Of a stretch of DNA of 64,000 bases, positions 46,411 to 55,124 are shown piece by piece; positions within the stretch are counted from its first letter, which is position 1; each line of letters starts with the position of its first letter. The notes beneath the pieces were generated by a model that was not told where the DNA came from, made no database searches, and saw only the letters and a program-made list of their open reading frames with translations. Source of the DNA: JAHRVQ01 sp963976815 (GTDB lineage Bacteria; Pseudomonadota; Gammaproteobacteria; Pseudomonadales; Azotimanducaceae). A program made the translations under genes and the position numbers. The stretch is taken from positions 62,001 through 126,000 of the forward strand of contig CAXBLU010000010.1 of the NCBI GenBank assembly GCA_963976815.1, read 5' to 3'.

Positions 46411-47319
46411 TTATCGAGCTTGTTTTTCAGACAGGACCCGAGCCATGCCAAAAGCGAGCAGCCCGAGCAATACCCCTGCAATCAAGCCGCCAAGATGCGC
46501 GCCATTCGCTAACGACCCCAATCCCAATAAATCGATGGCACCCGAAAACCCGACCACCAAAAAAACCAACATAAAAATGAAAATACCCTTTGGTAGTCCG
46601 TGACCTTTCAATGGCACTAACCGACTCCAAATAAAAGAAAACCCCAGCAAGCCAAACACGACCCCGGACATACCGCCAAAGAGTCCCGGACCCGAGAGAT
46701 AGTATTGAGTGAGATTGGCAGCGAGTGAGCTTGTAAATACTAGAGCCATTAACCATCCAGCCCCATTAACGACTTCGATTCGTCTGCCAATTTCCCAAAC
46801 CCAGAGTAAATTAAAGACAATGTGTAACAGGCCAAAGTGCAGCAACATCGGCGTGACTAATCGCCACATTTGACCAGACTCTAGTGTGTAATTGAGGTCG
46901 GCAAAGTAGAGCTTGCCGCCTATTTCATGGAAGTCTAAAAATGTCAGGGTTCTTAACCAGGGCCCCAGTGTGCCTTCGTCTATCCCAAATGTCGCAGGGA
47001 AACACAGTAGATTTGCCACAATGAGTGTCATTGTGAGTGGGCTACGCAACGCCGCGGAAAATATCGGAAACAATGCTGCTGAGACTGCACCAGAGTGGGA
47101 TTTTGGCTCTAGCCCCGTCGATACCGTTGGGAGTTCACCGCGCTGAAAATGAAAGTAGGCCTGCAGCACCGCCGCTTTTTGTTCGGGCGTATTCACCCAC
47201 AGCAATTGGTGCTCACCGGATTCATGGACCCGGTGAGCAATACCAGCTTGATTGAGAAACACAATAAAGCGCGAAAGATCAATATCACGTGCCAGTTCCA
47301 GTGCCAGGATTTTTGCCAA
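46411..47319 (-). CDS. Rhomboid intramembrane serine protease, GlpG type
   Basis: 302-aa intramembrane protease. A cytoplasmic N-terminal domain (1-70) precedes six membrane segments. The catalytic dyad is Ser218 in GMSGVVFG and His275 in NGAHLGG; His166 and Asn170 (HIVFN) match GlpG His150 and Asn154. It cleaves membrane proteins near their transmembrane segments; substrate unknown. Divergent from xdhC with 55 bp between starts. Confidence 0.9.
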   Translation of the reverse strand: MAKILALELARDIDLSRFIVFLNQAGIAHRVHESGEHQLLWVNTPEQKAAVLQAYFHFQRGELPTVSTGLEPKSHSGAVSAALFPIFSAALRSPLTMTLIVANLLCFPATFGIDEGTLGPWLRTLTFLDFHEIGGKLYFADLNYTLESGQMWRLVTPMLLHFGLLHIVFNLLWVWEIGRRIEVVNGAGWLMALVFTSSLAANLTQYYLSGPGLFGGMSGVVFGLLGFSFIWSRLVPLKGHGLPKGIFIFMLVFLVVGFSGAIDLLGLGSLANGAHLGGLIAGVLLGLLAFGMARVLSEKQAR

Positions 47320-47374
47320 GACGGGTGGGCCACTCGAGAAAGTATTGTAGACTTAGGCATTATAACATCTGCCG

Positions 47375-48400
47375 ATGGATCGAAGTATGGAGAACGCCGA
47401 CCAACTCGTACTGGGGAAACTTGTAGAGTGGGTAGAGTCGAGCAAAAAGAGCTGGCTCTGCACCGTTGTGCAAACCTGGGGCTCCTCGCCGCGTCCAATT
47501 GGTTCGCTACTGAGCTGCAACATCGATGGCGAGATTGCCGGATCTCTATCGGGAGGCTGCGTCGAAGACGACCTGATCGAAAAACTGCGATCAGGCGAGA
47601 TCGCAAAAGATAAGCCGGAAGTTATGATCTACGGGGAAACCCAGGAGGAATCAGACAGATTTGGACTACCCTGTGGCGGACAACTCCATATCGTGATCGA
47701 ACCTATTGCAGCGGATACATCCACCAGCGATTTCCAAACCATCATCGGCCATCTCAACGAACGTAAGTGCATCGAACGAACCCTGGATATCGCCAGTGGC
47801 ACCTTTGAAGTCACCCCTGTACCGCGTTTTCGCCTACTAGAACTGACTCGTGACGCTGATACTTTTACGACGCTAAAACAAACCTTTGGGCCGCGCTTTC
47901 AGCTATTTCTGATTGGTGCTGGACCGGTCTCCATCTATCTCGCGCAAATGGCCAAAACCCTCGACTACCAGGTATTGGTCTGTGACCCGAGGGCGAACAT
48001 GATCGAACAGTGGCCGGTGGAGGGCGTGCAGCTTGTCAACTCAATGCCAGACGATGCCGTGGAAGCCCACGCGGACGATAAGTTTTCTGCCATCATTGCA
48101 CTGACCCATGATCCGAGAATTGATGATATGGGTTTGATGCAGGCCCTCAAGACCAACGCATTTTTTGTCGGGGCTATGGGTTCCGATCGAACTTCGGCTA
48201 AACGCCGAGAAAGACTGCTACAGTTAGAATTAACGGCAGATGAAATAGCAAAACTCCACGCCCCGGTGGGCTTACCAATTGGCAGCAAGACGCCTGCAGA
48301 AATTGCCATCGCGATTTTGGCCCAGCTGACATCTCTGCGTGCTGAAGCCTCGGCTAAACTTAGCAGCGAGCAGGTAGCGAATAGCAGAGAGTTAGCGTGA
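47375..48400 (+). CDS. XdhC family protein
   Basis: 341-aa protein of the XdhC/CoxI family, which sulfurates and inserts molybdenum cofactor into xanthine dehydrogenase and related molybdo-hydroxylases. N-terminal GSSPRPIG and GSLSGGCVE motifs and a C-terminal Rossmann domain (LFLIGAGPVSIYLAQMA, VCDPR, GAMGSDRTSAKRRERL) are present. A start at ATG 47387 is also possible. The MobA-like gene follows 20 bp on. No molybdoenzyme gene is in the window. Confidence 0.88.
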   Translation: MDRSMENADQLVLGKLVEWVESSKKSWLCTVVQTWGSSPRPIGSLLSCNIDGEIAGSLSGGCVEDDLIEKLRSGEIAKDKPEVMIYGETQEESDRFGLPCGGQLHIVIEPIAADTSTSDFQTIIGHLNERKCIERTLDIASGTFEVTPVPRFRLLELTRDADTFTTLKQTFGPRFQLFLIGAGPVSIYLAQMAKTLDYQVLVCDPRANMIEQWPVEGVQLVNSMPDDAVEAHADDKFSAIIALTHDPRIDDMGLMQALKTNAFFVGAMGSDRTSAKRRERLLQLELTADEIAKLHAPVGLPIGSKTPAEIAIAILAQLTSLRAEASAKLSSEQVANSRELA

Positions 48401-48423
48401 TAATCAGTTAGAAGGAGCTTTTG

Positions 48424-49011
48424 ATGATAGGTGCCATTATTCTTGCCGCCGGCTCAAGCCGTCGATTCGGTGACGATAAACGGAAATCTCGACTTCCATC
48501 AGGGCAACTGTTACTCGAAGAAAGCATCCACAAGGCCGCCAGTGTCATCGACGAAGTTCTCGTCGTGCTGCGTTTTGGCGATAAAGATTTTGTCGGCCAA
48601 CTTGCGACTCAACTAAAAAACGATGACGTGACCTATTATTGTGCACCGGATTCGGCAAAGGGTATGGGTCACAGCCTGGCCAACGGAATAACTAAGGTGC
48701 ATCATTGGGATGCCGCAATGGTATTTCTCGGAGACATGCCTTTTGTTCAAGCGGAAACAGTGGAATCGTTGCTCGCTGAATACGAGTTTAGAAAGCAAAG
48801 CACTGCGCCGATTGTCGTTCCATCCCGGCATGGCCACCGCGGTCATCCGGTGCTGTTCGCAAAAGAATATTTTGCTGAGATAGCCCAGATTTCTGGTGAT
48901 ACCGGTGCGCGAGACGTCATTAAGGCTCACCCCGAACAAGTTTTTGAAGTTGAAGTTGAGGATCCCGGTGTCATCCGAGATATCGATACACCAGAAGACC
49001 TGATGTCGTAA
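48424..49011 (+). CDS. MobA/MocA-like nucleotidyltransferase
   Basis: 195-aa NTP-transferase probably making the cytosine or guanine dinucleotide form of molybdenum cofactor. GAIILAAGSSRRFGDDKRKSRL (start) with the GGxxxRxG-like loop, GDMPFVQAET and RHGHRGHPVLF are family features. AAGGAG lies six bases before the ATG at 48424; an in-frame TTG three bases earlier is not needed. Coupling with XdhC favours the MocA (cytidylyl) type, as used by xanthine-dehydrogenase-family enzymes; this is inference. Confidence 0.85.
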   Translation: MIGAIILAAGSSRRFGDDKRKSRLPSGQLLLEESIHKAASVIDEVLVVLRFGDKDFVGQLATQLKNDDVTYYCAPDSAKGMGHSLANGITKVHHWDAAMVFLGDMPFVQAETVESLLAEYEFRKQSTAPIVVPSRHGHRGHPVLFAKEYFAEIAQISGDTGARDVIKAHPEQVFEVEVEDPGVIRDIDTPEDLMS

Positions 49012-49077
49012 CTTAAGCTCGCCGATCTTTCCTTCTCGCTATTTCGCCTGTCTCGTTCGCCTGTCTATTTTTCGTCT

Positions 49078-49956
49078 CTATTCGCCAACTCGGCTGGCCC
49101 AGTCAAGCTTCGACCGGCAGACGCCATAAAAATTATGACCCGGTGGATGTAACAGCTTCAGCTTTTCACGCTTCTTACGCACCACAAGCGATTCACCCGG
49201 TTCAATCTCAAATTCCAGCTGTGAATCAAAACTGATCTTGGCATTAGTGCCAATATGGGAACCAACGGTGATTTTGATTTCTGCATCCCCCGGGACCACC
49301 AAGGGCCTGCTGTTTAACTGGTGGGGAAACATCGGTACAAGCACTATGGCATCCAGGCTCGGGTGCATAATCGGTCCCCCGGCTGACAGCGCATAAGCCG
49401 TGGACCCCGTGGGAGAGGCAATAATTAATCCGTCTGAATACTGGTTGTAGACAAACACACCATCGATATAGAGATTGAAGTCCAACATCTTCGGCATTGT
49501 GGCAGCGTGGATCAGCACCTCGTTAAGCGCGCAGGGCACTTCCTTCACTCCCTTGACGGACACCTCTCCTTCGAGAAGAAAGTGCTCTTCAAAGGTGTAG
49601 TTGCCACTGAGCACGTCGCCGACACTCCGCTCAATCTCATCGGGAGACACATCCGCTAAAAATCCCAATCGACCCCGGTTGATTCCGAGAATAGGCACCG
49701 AATGGGGTGCAAAACTTCGTGCTGCACCGAGAATATTGCCGTCGCCGCCCACCGCTATGATCAAATCACACTTTTCCGCCAGCACCTCCTGGGGATAGGC
49801 TTCCCCTTTGCACTCCTCCAGAAGCGCCTGGGCTGTGTCCTCAAGCAGGACTTCAATATTGCGGCTGGTCACAAAACTCCTGACCCGGCGGAGAGATTCG
49901 AGCACCAGCTCGCTGCTGGTTCTTGCCACCAGCCCGACTGTTTTAAATTCGCCCAT
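49078..49956 (-). CDS. nadK: NAD kinase
   Basis: Phosphorylates NAD to NADP using ATP, 292 aa from the ATG at 49956. The catalytic GGDGN (near residue 75), the NRGRLGFL motif, NEVLIH and the STAYALSAGGPIMHP motif are intact. A TTG start at 50046 would add 30 residues with no family counterpart, so the shorter reading is chosen. The gene converges with mobA and is divergent from cysE. Confidence 0.95.
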   Translation of the reverse strand: MGEFKTVGLVARTSSELVLESLRRVRSFVTSRNIEVLLEDTAQALLEECKGEAYPQEVLAEKCDLIIAVGGDGNILGAARSFAPHSVPILGINRGRLGFLADVSPDEIERSVGDVLSGNYTFEEHFLLEGEVSVKGVKEVPCALNEVLIHAATMPKMLDFNLYIDGVFVYNQYSDGLIIASPTGSTAYALSAGGPIMHPSLDAIVLVPMFPHQLNSRPLVVPGDAEIKITVGSHIGTNAKISFDSQLEFEIEPGESLVVRKKREKLKLLHPPGHNFYGVCRSKLDWASRVGE

Positions 49957-50114
49957 CTTTTGCTCTACTCGTCTCGACAAGCCCGCATTAAAAGGTAGAT
50001 GGGGCAAATGTGCAACGCGTCGATCTATTTGATTTATTCCCAACAAGCATGAATCAAGCCTTGAAATTCATTCAAATAAGTAGAAACTACACTCCAAACC
50101 TATGAGTGGAACCT

Positions 50115-50972
50115 ATGAATTCGTCCATCAACAAACGCTATGCATCCGAGCTGGCGGAAGAATCCAAAATAGCTGAAATTGCATCAGCCGGTTCGCTTTG
50201 GCAAGCCATGCGACGTGAGGTCCATGCGCGAGCAGAATTTGAACCCATTATGGCGACCTACTTCCAGGCGACCGTGCTCAATCACGATACCCTTGAGGCC
50301 GCGCTGAGCTTTTTACTTGCCAGCAAACTCGACAGTACAGTGGTCTCAAGCATGGCTTTTCGAGAAATCATTCAGGAAGCATTTGCCGCTGAACCCGCCA
50401 TCACCAGGGCCGCGGAAATAGACATTAAGGCAACCCGCGACCGGGACCCTGCCTGCAATAGCTACTCAACGCCATTTCTATTCTACAAAGGCTTTCAAGC
50501 CCTCCAAACCCATAGGGTTGCCCATTGGCTCTGGTCTCAGGAACGGCACAGCCTGGCATTTTTTCTGCAGAACCAGATCAGCACCATATTTGGGGTGGAT
50601 ATCCACCCGGCTGCTAGTGTCGGTTGCGGCGTCATGTTCGACCACGCCACCGGACTCGTGATTGGGGAAACTGCAGTGGTTGAAGACGATGTCTCGATTT
50701 TACACGGCGTTACCTTAGGCGGTACCGGTAAGGTATCCGGCGACCGCCATCCGAAGGTACGCAGGGGCGTTTTGATTGGGGCAAATGCCTCCATCATTGG
50801 CAATATAGAAATTGGCGAAGGCGCAAAAGTAGGTGCTGGAAGCGTGGTGATGAAAGACGTGCCCGCCCGCGCAACTGTAGCGGGTGTTCCAGCAAAAATT
50901 ATTGGTGTTCCAGCCTGTGATTGCCCAGCTGAGGATATGGGCCAGTGCATCGACTATCCTGAGAACGATTGA
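50115..50972 (+). CDS. cysE: Serine O-acetyltransferase
   Basis: Makes O-acetylserine, the carbon acceptor for cysteine synthesis, 285 aa. The N-terminal helical domain (1-140) and the left-handed beta-helix of hexapeptide repeats (about 150-260) are clear; FDHATGLVIGETAVV and HGVTLGG are diagnostic. Start ATG at 50115 is preferred to a GTG nine bases earlier. Serine acetyltransferases are inhibited by cysteine. A D-cysteine desulfhydrase-like gene lies convergently 15 bp away. Confidence 0.94.
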   Translation: MNSSINKRYASELAEESKIAEIASAGSLWQAMRREVHARAEFEPIMATYFQATVLNHDTLEAALSFLLASKLDSTVVSSMAFREIIQEAFAAEPAITRAAEIDIKATRDRDPACNSYSTPFLFYKGFQALQTHRVAHWLWSQERHSLAFFLQNQISTIFGVDIHPAASVGCGVMFDHATGLVIGETAVVEDDVSILHGVTLGGTGKVSGDRHPKVRRGVLIGANASIIGNIEIGEGAKVGAGSVVMKDVPARATVAGVPAKIIGVPACDCPAEDMGQCIDYPEND

Positions 50973-50987
50973 GACCAAAACCCTCGG

Positions 50988-51839
50988 TCAAAAATCAAAT
51001 CCACGTCTACCCTGGAGCCCACCGGTATGGATCGCTACCACCCGGCGATCTTTATAGTCTTCATTGAATCGAAGCAGATCCAACAGCCGATACATCATCT
51101 TTCCGGAATAGACGGGCTCTAACGGAATCCCCGTTTTGGCTTCAAATTCTAAAATAAATGTTTTGAGATCATCAGGACATCTTGCGTACCCCCCACAATG
51201 GCCATCGTGATCAATCATCCAGTTTCGAACGCCGGGAATCATCGCCTTTATGGATCGGAAAATGCCTTCGGCACCTTTTAGAACACAAATGCCCGTTACT
51301 GTTTTTCCTATCGCTAACTTCGCCGCAATTCCTGCTAGGGTACCTCCCGTTCCTAACGGCACAACAAGGTCGTCATAGATGACACCCTGCTCCGCCAACA
51401 GATCTACAATTTCTCCCGCACCATCAATTCCTGCTTGATTTGTCCCCCCTTCCGGCAACAGGTAGTGAGCACCAAAAAAATGCTGGAGCGCATTCAAGTA
51501 GACCGGCGTGTCACGATGTCGATAGACCTCGCGACTGACAAAATGCAATCGCATGCCATTCTGCTCAGCTTCGGTCAGTGCCGGATTTAAAGGATCCGGA
51601 CGCTCACCTCGAATAACCGCGGTTGTTTTAAATCCAAGTTCCGGACCCACTTGAGACAGGGCATGAACATGATTTGACCAGGCTCCGCCAAACGTCAAAA
51701 TCTGATCAAAACCCTGTTGCTCTGCAGCTTCCAAATTTCGTTTCAACTTGAAATATTTGTTACCGACGGGATTAACCACGGTAAGGTCCAGCACCTGAAA
51801 TTCGCAGTCGTCATAAATCACATTCTGCAAAAGTGGCAT
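50988..51839 (-). CDS. PLP-dependent D-cysteine desulfhydrase / ACC deaminase family enzyme
   Basis: 283-aa fold-type II pyridoxal-phosphate enzyme. PLP lysine Lys28 in VGNKYFKLKRN and GAWSNHVHA (Ser55-Asn56-His57) are of the DcyD/ACC deaminase type; LVVPLGTGGTLAGIA is the phosphate-binding loop. The ATG at 51839 is preferred: the longer frame to 52034 adds 65 residues with no family resemblance. It could degrade D-cysteine to pyruvate, sulfide and ammonia; 1-aminocyclopropane-carboxylate use is the alternative. It ends 15 bp from cysE in opposite direction. Confidence 0.85.
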   Translation of the reverse strand: MPLLQNVIYDDCEFQVLDLTVVNPVGNKYFKLKRNLEAAEQQGFDQILTFGGAWSNHVHALSQVGPELGFKTTAVIRGERPDPLNPALTEAEQNGMRLHFVSREVYRHRDTPVYLNALQHFFGAHYLLPEGGTNQAGIDGAGEIVDLLAEQGVIYDDLVVPLGTGGTLAGIAAKLAIGKTVTGICVLKGAEGIFRSIKAMIPGVRNWMIDHDGHCGGYARCPDDLKTFILEFEAKTGIPLEPVYSGKMMYRLLDLLRFNEDYKDRRVVAIHTGGLQGRRGFDF

Positions 51840-52155
51840 CCTGGTTACCTGTGTGGTGTAGGTGGGGTTTTGGGAGAGTTTAGCTATTTCTGGGGGGGTG
51901 GTACAAATAAAGGTAAAAATCGAGATGGTCAAAATTCCGGCATCTCTATGATGCTCACTGGTTAAGTTGGTCAGAAACCCACCAGCATTCATTCTATGGA
52001 CCTCGGTTTGGAGTGACGAGCAAAGACGCTGCAATCAAGCACAAAGTCGATTAAGTCTAAGTTTGCAGCTTGGAGGACACGTGCTTTATCACCGAAACAC
52101 CCGAGGAAGGTCCAAGAAAAGACGCCTCCGATGTAGGCATTACTGGCAGATCAAA
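51840..52155. other. Intergenic region without a gene (316 bp)
   Basis: No ORF with family resemblance or RNA gene is visible. A G-rich run (about 51889-51899) and several short repeats occur, but no clear terminator or promoter. It carries the 3' flank of the phosphoglycosyl transferase gene and the 5' flank of the desulfhydrase-like gene. Confidence 0.6.
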
Positions 52156-52704
52156 CTAAGGACGAATACGGTCCCCGGACCCGCGACCTACAACGGTCAT
52201 GATCAAGTACTTAAAGTATGCGACGACGGTGTAATCCGTAAGCATCTTTTGATCCCACTCAGCTAGCAACTCTGGTTCTGACATATCGATGCCATTAACC
52301 TGAGCGAGCCCAGTGATTCCTGGGAGAACATCAAAGACCTGTCGGTTTTCTCGCGCAGCAATCAACTCTTCCTGATTAAACAAACATGGTCTAGGCCCAA
52401 CAAGACTCATGTCACCCATCAGTACGTTTACCAATTGAGGCAATTCATCGAGCTTGCTAATGCGGAGAATTTTGCCAAAGGGGGTCACAGAGGACTCTAG
52501 CGCGAGGTGGGTGGCAACAGACGCAGTGTTCAACTTCATCGACCTGAACTTGTACAGGTTAAATGGCTTCTGATGTTTACCGACCCGGGACTGCCGGAAA
52601 ATTGGACTGCCGGTGTCTAAAAAGCCAATTATTGAGACGATCATCAAGAGCGGTGACAAGACAATTAGACCAAAGAAAGCGAAGATGAAATCAAAAACTC
52701 TCAT
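52156..52704 (-). CDS. Phosphoglycosyl transferase (undecaprenyl-phosphate sugar-1-phosphate transferase), small type
   Basis: 182-aa monotopic membrane enzyme starting a lipid-linked glycan by transferring a sugar-1-phosphate to undecaprenyl phosphate. The re-entrant N-terminal helix (about 3-26), PIFRQSRVGKHQKPFNLYKFRSM (about 34-56), SKLDELPQL and SLVGPRP are the family's catalytic core; there is no large N-terminal domain. The ATG at 52704 has AGGA four bases upstream; the TTG at 52728 is less likely. Start lies 43 bases behind the tRNA-Asp 3' end. It is the likely first sugar transferase of the polysaccharide locus. Confidence 0.88.
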   Translation of the reverse strand: MRVFDFIFAFFGLIVLSPLLMIVSIIGFLDTGSPIFRQSRVGKHQKPFNLYKFRSMKLNTASVATHLALESSVTPFGKILRISKLDELPQLVNVLMGDMSLVGPRPCLFNQEELIAARENRQVFDVLPGITGLAQVNGIDMSEPELLAEWDQKMLTDYTVVAYFKYLIMTVVGRGSGDRIRP

Positions 52705-52747
52705 TAGATCCTGTACCAATTCGGACAACTTTTTGAGGTGGGTTTAG

Positions 52748-52824
52748 TGGCGGACCGGACGGGACTCGAACCCGCGACCTCCGCCGTGACAGGGCGGCAT
52801 TCTAACCAGCTGAACTACCGGTCC
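52748..52824 (-). tRNA. tRNA-Asp (anticodon GTC)
   Basis: 77 bases with acceptor stem GGACCGG/CCGGTCC, discriminator G and encoded CCA. Anticodon loop CTGTCAC holds GTC. It folds as a standard cloverleaf with TTCGAGTCCCG T-arm. It lies 34 bases behind tRNA-Val on the same strand. Confidence 0.95.
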
Positions 52825-52858
52825 GCGCTAAACCAAAAAACTTTCTTTCGAAAGATTG

Positions 52859-52934
52859 TGGTGGGTGTTGCAGGGGTCGAACCTGCGACCTACGCCTTGT
52901 AAGGGCGCCGCTCTCCCAACTGAGCTAAACACCC
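52859..52934 (-). tRNA. tRNA-Val (anticodon TAC)
   Basis: 76 bases with acceptor stem GGGTGTT/AACACCC, encoded CCA, anticodon loop CTTACAA with TAC and T-arm GGTTCGACCCC. Same-strand pair with tRNA-Asp, likely one precursor. Confidence 0.95.
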
Positions 52935-53014
52935 GCAAAAAGAGAGAGCGCATTGTAACGATTCACGGCTTTGAGTCAAGCGGATTCAATGACTTAAAAC
53001 ACCAGAATCCGTTT

Positions 53015-54061
53015 CTACTTGTTTGTACCCAGCCGCTCGCGGGCATATTTCGTTTCGGCAATTTCTTGACACCACTGTGGATTACGCAAATACCACTCTA
53101 TGGTTTTATCCATTCCAGATTCAAAGCTCTCTTCTGGCCGCCAACCAAGCTCGTTGGCAATCTTGCTCGCGTCAATCGCATAACGTTGATCGTGCCCGGG
53201 CCGATCATCCACATGAACAATTAAATCCTTCAATTGTTCGGAAGTTCTATCATTGATCTTTGTACCCAGGACTTCACAAATCGTTTGGACAACCTGAAGA
53301 TTTTTTTTCTCTTCATTACCACCAATATTGTACGTTTCTCCCGCCTTGCCTTTACTCGCGACCAAATACAATGCTCTCACATGATCGTCGACATAGAGCC
53401 AATCACGAATCTGATCACCTTTCCCGTATATAGGCAGATCTTTTCCCTCGAGGGCGTTCAGGGTCACAAGAGGAACAAGCTTCTCGGGAAACTGATAGGG
53501 ACCGTAGTTGTTGGAACAGTTTGTGACGAGAGTTGGCAGACCGTAGGTCTCGTGCCAGGCTCGAACTAGATGGTCTGAACTTGCCTTGCTTGCTGAATAG
53601 GGTGAATTGGGGCTATAGGGCGTAGTTTCAGTAAAGAGTCCCTCAGGACCGAGAGAGCCGTAAACTTCATCGGTGGAGACATGGTGGAAAATAAAACTCT
53701 CCGGTTCGTATTGGCGCCAATAACCAAGCGCTGCGTTAAGTAACGTGAAAGTACCCACCACATTGGTTTGAATAAACTCATCCGGAGAATCAACGGATCG
53801 ATCCACATGGGATTCAGCGGCCAAATGAATGATTTTGTCGGGCTTAAACTCTGAGAACACTGCTTGAACACCAGCCGCATCACAAATATCTAACTGACGA
53901 AACTGATACCTGGCGTCATCTGCGACTGGAGCTAGTGTAGAAAGATTGCCCGCGTAGGTTAGCTTATCGACATTGAGTACATGATGGTCCGTCTCTCGGA
54001 TGAGAAAACGAATCAGCGCAGAACCAATAAAGCCTGCACCGCCGGTCACGAGTATATTCAT
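53015..54061 (-). CDS. rfbB: dTDP-glucose 4,6-dehydratase
   Basis: Second enzyme of dTDP-L-rhamnose synthesis, 348 aa. NAD-binding GGAGFIGSALI (7-17), catalytic YSASK (about 157-161), STDEVYG and the family end are standard. It is separated from rfbD/C/A by the oppositely oriented cysDNC operon and manC. A GGAA site precedes the ATG. The tRNA genes begin 80 bp downstream. Confidence 0.96.
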   Translation of the reverse strand: MNILVTGGAGFIGSALIRFLIRETDHHVLNVDKLTYAGNLSTLAPVADDARYQFRQLDICDAAGVQAVFSEFKPDKIIHLAAESHVDRSVDSPDEFIQTNVVGTFTLLNAALGYWRQYEPESFIFHHVSTDEVYGSLGPEGLFTETTPYSPNSPYSASKASSDHLVRAWHETYGLPTLVTNCSNNYGPYQFPEKLVPLVTLNALEGKDLPIYGKGDQIRDWLYVDDHVRALYLVASKGKAGETYNIGGNEEKKNLQVVQTICEVLGTKINDRTSEQLKDLIVHVDDRPGHDQRYAIDASKIANELGWRPEESFESGMDKTIEWYLRNPQWCQEIAETKYARERLGTNK

Positions 54062-54154
54062 GGTGATTCCAAAAAATTGATGAGTATATCCAAAATTTCT
54101 GCCCCAGCCTTAAACGTCATGCCACACAGTTATTAGCTAACAACCCTTAATTCG

Positions 54155-54183
54155 TTGTCGACCAAGCGTCATTCTTTTATATT
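54155..54183 (+). promoter_or_regulatory. Putative promoter of cysD-cysNC
   Basis: A -35 TTGTCG (54155-54160) and a -10 TATATT (54178-54183) separated by 17 bp, about 32 bases before the cysD ATG. No CysB or Cbl site can be recognised by eye. Confidence 0.5.
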
Positions 54184-54215
54184 CCCACCTCCACAAAACT
54201 GGCACCCAGATTATC

Positions 54216-55124
54216 ATGTCCGACTACCGCTTGACCCACCTCAAAGCCCTTGAAGCCGAGAGCATACATATTATGCGGGAAGTCGCGGCGGAATTTGATA
54301 ATCCCGTGATGCTGTACTCCATCGGCAAAGACTCAACCGTCATGCTGCACCTCGCGATGAAGGCCTTTTATCCAGGTAAGCCTCCGTTTCCGTTGATGCA
54401 TGTGGATACCACTTGGAAGTTCCGAGAGATGATTGAATTTCGAGACAAGATTGCCGAGGACACCGGCATGGACCTGATTGTGCACGTTAACGAAGAAGGC
54501 CGCGCAGCAGGCGTAGGGCCCTTCACCCACGGCAGCGCCAAACACACGGACATTATGAAAACAGAGGGGCTCAAACAGGCTCTCAACAAGCACCAGTTTG
54601 ATGCTGTATTTGGTGGCGCCAGGCGGGATGAAGAGAAGTCTAGAGCAAAAGAACGGGTTTATAGCTTCCGGGATAAAAACCACCGGTGGGATCCCAAGAA
54701 TCAGCGCCCTGAGCTCTGGAATATCTACAACAGCGAATACAACAAGGGCGAGTCCATCCGGGTTTTCCCGCTATCAAACTGGACCGAACTCGATATCTGG
54801 CAATATATCCATCTGGAGAAGATCCCATTAGTGCCATTGTATTTCGCCAAAGAACGACCGGTCGTCTGGCGAGACGGCACCTGGATTATGGTCGACGATG
54901 ACAGAATGCCCTTGGAAGACGGCGAAACGCCAGAGATGAAGTTGGTCCGGTTCCGAACACTCGGCTGCTACCCGCTGACTGGGGCCGTGGAATCAGAAGC
55001 AGACTCACTAACCGATATCATCCAAGAAATGTTACTAGCGACAACTTCGGAGCGACAAGGCCGCCTGATCGACAGCGACTCGGCCGGTTCGATGGAGCAG
55101 AAGAAACGCGAGGGTTATTTCTAA
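54216..55124 (+). CDS. cysD: Sulfate adenylyltransferase subunit 2
   Basis: PP-loop subunit of ATP sulfurylase, which makes APS from sulfate and ATP, 302 aa. The SxGKDS loop is YSIGKDSTVMLHLA (about 35-48), with FPLMHVDTTWKF and GARRDEEKSRAKER. The stop overlaps the cysNC start (TAATG). The operon reads rightwards inside a leftward-reading polysaccharide locus. Confidence 0.96.
   Translation: MSDYRLTHLKALEAESIHIMREVAAEFDNPVMLYSIGKDSTVMLHLAMKAFYPGKPPFPLMHVDTTWKFREMIEFRDKIAEDTGMDLIVHVNEEGRAAGVGPFTHGSAKHTDIMKTEGLKQALNKHQFDAVFGGARRDEEKSRAKERVYSFRDKNHRWDPKNQRPELWNIYNSEYNKGESIRVFPLSNWTELDIWQYIHLEKIPLVPLYFAKERPVVWRDGTWIMVDDDRMPLEDGETPEMKLVRFRTLGCYPLTGAVESEADSLTDIIQEMLLATTSERQGRLIDSDSAGSMEQKKREGYF

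Noticed and set aside
51840..52034. 65-residue N-terminal extension of the desulfhydrase-like protein
   Set aside because: No family counterpart; ATG at 51839 begins directly at the conserved region.
52741..52940. tRNA genes as an integration site for a genomic island
   Set aside because: No integrase, no repeat of the tRNA 3' end found in the flank, and the neighbouring genes have ordinary composition.
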